10,203 bases of DNA from an uncultured Bacilli bacterium (GTDB lineage: Bacteria; Bacillota_I; Bacilli_A; RF39; UBA660): contig CAKORQ010000018.1 of the NCBI GenBank assembly GCA_934101445.1, positions 1 to 10,203 of the forward strand, given 5' to 3'. The first letter of the stretch is position 1, and each line of letters starts with the position of its first letter. A program made the position numbers and the translations under genes. Positions 7,685 through 10,203 of this stretch are shown piece after piece. A model generated the notes under the pieces. It was not told the DNA's origin. It made no database searches and worked only from the letters and a program-made list of their open reading frames with translations.

Positions 7685-8391
7685 TACTTACCACCTCCAA
7701 AACGTCTTTCTCTACCATTATATGCATCTAAGGCCTTATCAAATTCTTTTTTATCAAATTCCGGCCAATAGCAATCCGGAAAGTACATTTCGGCATAGGC
7801 AATTTGCCATAACAAGAAGTTGCTAACTCTAACATCGCCACCAGTTCTAATCATTAAATCCACCGGTGGTAAATCTTGGTATAAATATTTTTCAAAAACT
7901 TGCGTTGTTAAATCTTCGCTAGTTAATTTACCACTTTTAATGTCATTTACAATTTTTTTAGTAGCATCGATAATTTCGGTTTGGCCTCCATAATTCAAGC
8001 AAATATTTAAAACTCCGCCTGTACAATTACGAGTTTCATCTTTTAAGTAATCCATAGCCTTTAAGACTTCTTCTTTTAAAGGATTTCTCCTTCCACTAAA
8101 GACCACCTTGATATTATTTTCTTTTAATTCTTGGCAGGAATCTTTAAACTCACTAACGAATAAATTCATTAAATAGTCAACTTCACTGGCTTCTCGTTTA
8201 AAGTTTTCTGTCGAAAAACAATAGACTGATAAATATTTAATTCCTTTTTTTAAAATATAATCAGCCATTTTTTTAATATTACTAAACCCTCGTCTATGAC
8301 CTTCTAGTTTAGGTAAAAGATGCTTTTTAGCCCACCTTCTATTTCCATCTAGAATTATAGCCACGTGCGTGGGTATTTTTATTTCTTCCAT
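7684..8391 (-). CDS. uppS: Isoprenyl transferase (undecaprenyl diphosphate synthase)
   Basis: UppS adds isopentenyl units in cis configuration to farnesyl diphosphate, making the C55 lipid carrier used for peptidoglycan and other wall polymers. The 235-residue cytosolic protein has the full set of family motifs. H-V-A-I-I-L-D-G-N-R-R-W-A is at 9-21 with the magnesium-binding Asp15, G-H-R-R-G at 31-35 and Y-C-F-S-T-E-N-F at 57-64. L-N-Y-G-G is at 132-136, followed by I-R-T-G-G-D-V-R-V-S-N-F-L-L-W-Q (181-196) and Glu201 in A-Y-A-E. The ending is E-R-R-F-G-G. Asp186 stands where Glu is usual (R-T-x-G-E). ATG 8391-8389 follows AGGAGG (complement of 8396-8401) with only 4 bases between. It is the first gene of the envelope-lipid unit, under a near-consensus promoter, and ends in TAG, unlike the TAA stops of the other genes. 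Confidence 0.97.
   Translation of the reverse strand: MEEIKIPTHVAIILDGNRRWAKKHLLPKLEGHRRGFSNIKKMADYILKKGIKYLSVYCFSTENFKREASEVDYLMNLFVSEFKDSCQELKENNIKVVFSGRRNPLKEEVLKAMDYLKDETRNCTGGVLNICLNYGGQTEIIDATKKIVNDIKSGKLTSEDLTTQVFEKYLYQDLPPVDLMIRTGGDVRVSNFLLWQIAYAEMYFPDCYWPEFDKKEFDKALDAYNGRERRFGGGK
7691..7698 (-). promoter_or_regulatory. Ribosome binding site for cdsA inside the uppS coding end
   Basis: GGAGGTGG on the minus strand encodes part of the glycine tail of UppS (G-G-G-K-stop) and lies 6 bases before the GTG start of cdsA. The strong match to the anti-Shine-Dalgarno sequence supports GTG as the real start. Confidence 0.8.
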
Positions 8392-8395
8392 TTTT

Positions 8396-8437
8396 CCTCC
8401 TAATAATAATTATATAATGCTTAAAAGAGATAGTCAA
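8396..8437 (-). promoter_or_regulatory. Strong sigma-A promoter and Shine-Dalgarno of uppS-cdsA-rseP
   Basis: TTGACT (-35, complement of 8432-8437), a 17-base spacer and a perfect TATAAT (-10, complement of 8409-8414) make this the best promoter match in the window. Transcription should start near 8402, directly before the AGGAGG (complement of 8396-8401) and about 11 bases before the uppS ATG. The mRNA leader would thus be little more than the ribosome binding site. It sits in the 65-base gap after dnaI, in which no terminator hairpin is visible. Confidence 0.85.
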
Positions 8438-8456
8438 AACATATTACTATATTTTT

Positions 8457-9332
8457 TTATTTTCGCATATTAGCGCCCAACATTTCCATATCTATAGTTA
8501 GTTGCTTAATTCGTTCAATTATCCGGTTGGCCTTTACTTTATCGCTTCCCTTATTAGATAAATGTTCTTCTAATTCCTTGATGGTGAAATTTGAAGTAAA
8601 AAAAGTAGTCTTGTGTTCATTCATTCGAGATTGCAATATCGTCCCTAGTATTTCATCGCGACCCCAATCAGTTACTTTTTCAGCCCCAATATCATCTATT
8701 AACAGGATATCGACATTACATAACTGGGCCATAATATCATTCATAGCCTCAAAATCGCCTTTAATAGTTCGAAGTAAATCAGGTAAATAAACTAATTTAG
8801 TACTAAAGCCGCGCTTTTTCATTTCATTAAGGCAAGCACTTAAAATATAAGTTTTACCACAGCCAAAATTTCCGTGTAAGTATAGGCCTTTAATGTTTTT
8901 ACCATAGTCATATTCTTTAATAAAATTAGTTACCCATTTAATTAAATTGTAACGATTTTTATCACTGGTATCGATAGTCTTTAAAGAAGAGGTTTCTAAT
9001 TCCTTTAGAGCATTGGTACTTTCTTTAATCTTTTTTAATTCTTGATGTTTAAAATAGCAAGCCTCCGTTGAAAACATTAAATGATTATTATATTTTTGAG
9101 GATAGTTAGTATAGCCTCTTAGTTTGTTTTTACATTCATAAATACCATGACAATTTTTACAATTACTTTCCTCTTGTAAGTATTCTTCTAACTTAGAAGT
9201 GTAATTCATAGCATCTTTGCTGGTTAATTCAAGATTTGCTACTAATTTTTGAAATTCAGGGTTTTTACAGGCTCTGATATAATTATCTTTAAGACTATTT
9301 TCAATTAATTTAGTTTTGGTTAATAGTGCCAT
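8457..9332 (-). CDS. dnaI: Primosomal protein DnaI, replicative helicase loader
   Basis: DnaI is the AAA+ ATPase that loads the replicative helicase onto DNA at the origin and at stalled forks, working with DnaB and DnaD. I take ATG 9332-9330 as the start (291 residues). AAAGG (complement of 9341-9345) is 8 bases upstream of it but only 2 bases from an in-frame TTG at 9338, which I reject. The N-terminal helicase-binding region has a zinc-type cluster: C58-x2-C61, C67, H84 and C92-x3-H96. The C-terminal ATPase has Walker A G-N-F-G-C-G-K-T (154-161), Walker B D-I-L-L-I-D-D (208-214) and a sensor-1-like T-S-N (246-248). Arg-rich I-E-R-I follows near 272-275. The length is near the roughly 310 residues of the Bacillus protein. 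The gene overlaps the dnaB end by 23 bases, so the two loader proteins are made from one message. Confidence 0.94.
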   Translation of the reverse strand: MALLTKTKLIENSLKDNYIRACKNPEFQKLVANLELTSKDAMNYTSKLEEYLQEESNCKNCHGIYECKNKLRGYTNYPQKYNNHLMFSTEACYFKHQELKKIKESTNALKELETSSLKTIDTSDKNRYNLIKWVTNFIKEYDYGKNIKGLYLHGNFGCGKTYILSACLNEMKKRGFSTKLVYLPDLLRTIKGDFEAMNDIMAQLCNVDILLIDDIGAEKVTDWGRDEILGTILQSRMNEHKTTFFTSNFTIKELEEHLSNKGSDKVKANRIIERIKQLTIDMEMLGANMRK

Positions 9333-10203
9333 AATCAATTCCTTTCATTAATTCTTCTAATTCTTTTTGCTCTTCTAAGGTGGCTTCATTTCTTTTTATT
9401 TCTGTCTTAAACCAAACCGGAACATCTTTAGGAGTTTTAATTGTAGATGGGGCTTTGGCAATTAATTTTTTTTGTTCTTTTTCGGCTAAGCTCATAGCCT
9501 CTCTGGCTGTTTTAACCCCACTTCTTACCCACTGCCCGGCTATTGTTTCTACAAAGTTTTTATTTAACTTATTATCATTTTTCTTTAGGACATAGTCAAT
9601 TAAAACATTAACAACTGCGGGTTTTAAATTTAAATCACAGCATAAAGTTTCTAACAATTTTAAATCTCTATTGGTTGGGGTTATCCCATGATATTTACTT
9701 TTTAGAAAATCGTATGGTTTGGTATTTTCAAAGACATAAATGATTTTATCTCTTTTACTCATACTTTCTAGGGGACTTGTTTTTTCTTCTTTATAAACCA
9801 GAGTTGGTAATTTACCATTATTATGATAAGTATAATAATTACGCGCTAATTTTCTTAATTCTTCGGCAACGATATAGCCTCGTTCATTAATAACATTTTT
9901 AATTATTTCACCAAATTGCATAGTATCTAAATTATAAACAAAGGCCAAGTTTTCGATTAATTCTTTGGTACGTTTATTAAAGGCTTTTTCATTTAAAATA
10001 TCTTTAGGAATACTAGCCATTAGCATATCAAAATCAATAACATTTTTGGCGAAAACGTTTTGTTTAACTCGCTCTACGGCATCAACTTCGGGTAAGATAT
10101 TAGAAGAAGTAAATGTCATATTAAGACTACTAGTAATATCTTCATACTCGCTTAGAGAGACATTTTTCTTTTCATAAGATTTTTTTATAGCATCGTATTC
10201 TTT
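9310..10203 (-). CDS. dnaB: Replication initiation/membrane attachment protein DnaB (Bacillus type), 5'-truncated
   Basis: Bacillus-type DnaB (not the E. coli helicase) acts with DnaD and DnaI to place the replicative helicase at oriC and restart sites. The frame is open from the right edge to TAA 9312-9310. An internal ATG at 10119 is in frame, but the 28 codons before it read on without a stop, so the true start lies beyond the window. Of 297 visible residues, about 178-238 match the second DnaD/DnaB domain (DDBH2). They include N-V-L-I-D-Y-V-L followed by F217-x3-I221-x3-W225, a variant of the family Y-x3-I-x3-W DNA-binding motif, and then G-V-K-T-A-R-E-A-M. Upstream visible residues are helical, consistent with the region between DDBH1 and DDBH2. 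The tail is charged and Glu/Lys-rich. The adjacent, overlapping dnaI supports the assignment. Confidence 0.9.
   Translation of the reverse strand, partial: KEYDAIKKSYEKKNVSLSEYEDITSSLNMTFTSSNILPEVDAVERVKQNVFAKNVIDFDMLMASIPKDILNEKAFNKRTKELIENLAFVYNLDTMQFGEIIKNVINERGYIVAEELRKLARNYYTYHNNGKLPTLVYKEEKTSPLESMSKRDKIIYVFENTKPYDFLKSKYHGITPTNRDLKLLETLCCDLNLKPAVVNVLIDYVLKKNDNKLNKNFVETIAGQWVRSGVKTAREAMSLAEKEQKKLIAKAPSTIKTPKDVPVWFKTEIKRNEATLEEQKELEELMKGIDYGTINQN
9341..9345 (-). promoter_or_regulatory. Ribosome binding site deciding the dnaI start
   Basis: AAAGG on the minus strand is 8 bases from ATG 9332-9330 but only 2 bases from TTG 9338-9336, favouring the ATG. It lies inside the dnaB coding sequence, 29 or more bases before the dnaB stop, so dnaI translation can begin before dnaB translation ends. 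Confidence 0.65.

Noticed and set aside
8527..8790. Plus-strand open frame of 87 codons within dnaI
   Set aside because: It is antisense to the DnaI ATPase domain, including the Walker B region, whose conservation explains the open frame.
9380..9595. Plus-strand open frame of 71 codons within dnaB
   Set aside because: It is antisense to the DDBH2 coding region and has no supporting signals.
9310..10119. DnaB as a complete 269-residue protein starting at ATG 10119
   Set aside because: The same frame is open for 28 more codons to the window edge, no ribosome site is apparent before that ATG, and the known protein is much longer with an N-terminal domain.
9965..10177. Plus-strand open frame of 70 codons within dnaB
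   Set aside because: It is antisense to the continuous dnaB frame, which extends past the window edge.
1296..10203. Mycoplasma-type genetic code (TGA as tryptophan) because of the very AT-rich sequence
   Set aside because: Tryptophans at conserved sites in UppS, RseP and DnaB are encoded by TGG and the genes are uninterrupted with normal family lengths.

Overview
The window is a compact, AT-rich (below about 30% G+C by eye) piece of a low-GC Gram-positive chromosome. DnaB and DnaI homologues sit side by side, a loader system typical of Bacilli. UppS and a NagZ-like glycosidase imply a peptidoglycan-making cell. TGG is the tryptophan codon throughout and no gene needs TGA as sense, so the code looks standard, not the Mycoplasma code. 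My best guess is an uncultured, Mollicutes-like or Erysipelotrichia-like member of the Bacilli; that placement is inference.

All genes are on the minus strand, so transcription runs from high to low coordinates. From the right edge: (1) the 3' part of dnaB overlaps dnaI, the helicase-loading module for replication initiation and restart. (2) A near-consensus sigma-A promoter then drives uppS-cdsA-rseP: undecaprenyl diphosphate synthase, CDP-diacylglycerol synthase and a site-2 membrane metalloprotease. This is the classical Bacilli envelope-lipid cluster, but without the dxr gene that Bacillus carries between cdsA and rseP. (3) A single gene with its own promoter encodes a 688-residue protein combining WG-type beta repeats, a short coiled coil and a pentapeptide-like C-terminus. 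(4) Another promoter, with a perfect inverted repeat against its -10 box, precedes a 313-residue unknown protein tightly coupled to a membrane-anchored GH3 beta-N-acetylglucosaminidase (NagZ-like). (5) A further promoter precedes a large helical protein of unknown function that runs off the left edge; it contains four similar helix-turn-helix-like segments.

Gaps between genes are at most 101 bases. I saw no RNA gene, insertion sequence, CRISPR array, attachment site or convincing intrinsic terminator. The predicted promoters give short 5' leaders of roughly 11 to 38 bases. Two start codons are placed downstream of the longest reading frame (dnaI at 9332, WG protein at 5751) because the Shine-Dalgarno spacing demands it. 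The dnaB frame stays open to the right edge and is therefore 5'-partial. The most unusual content is the left 5.8 kb, where three of the four genes cannot be assigned a function.
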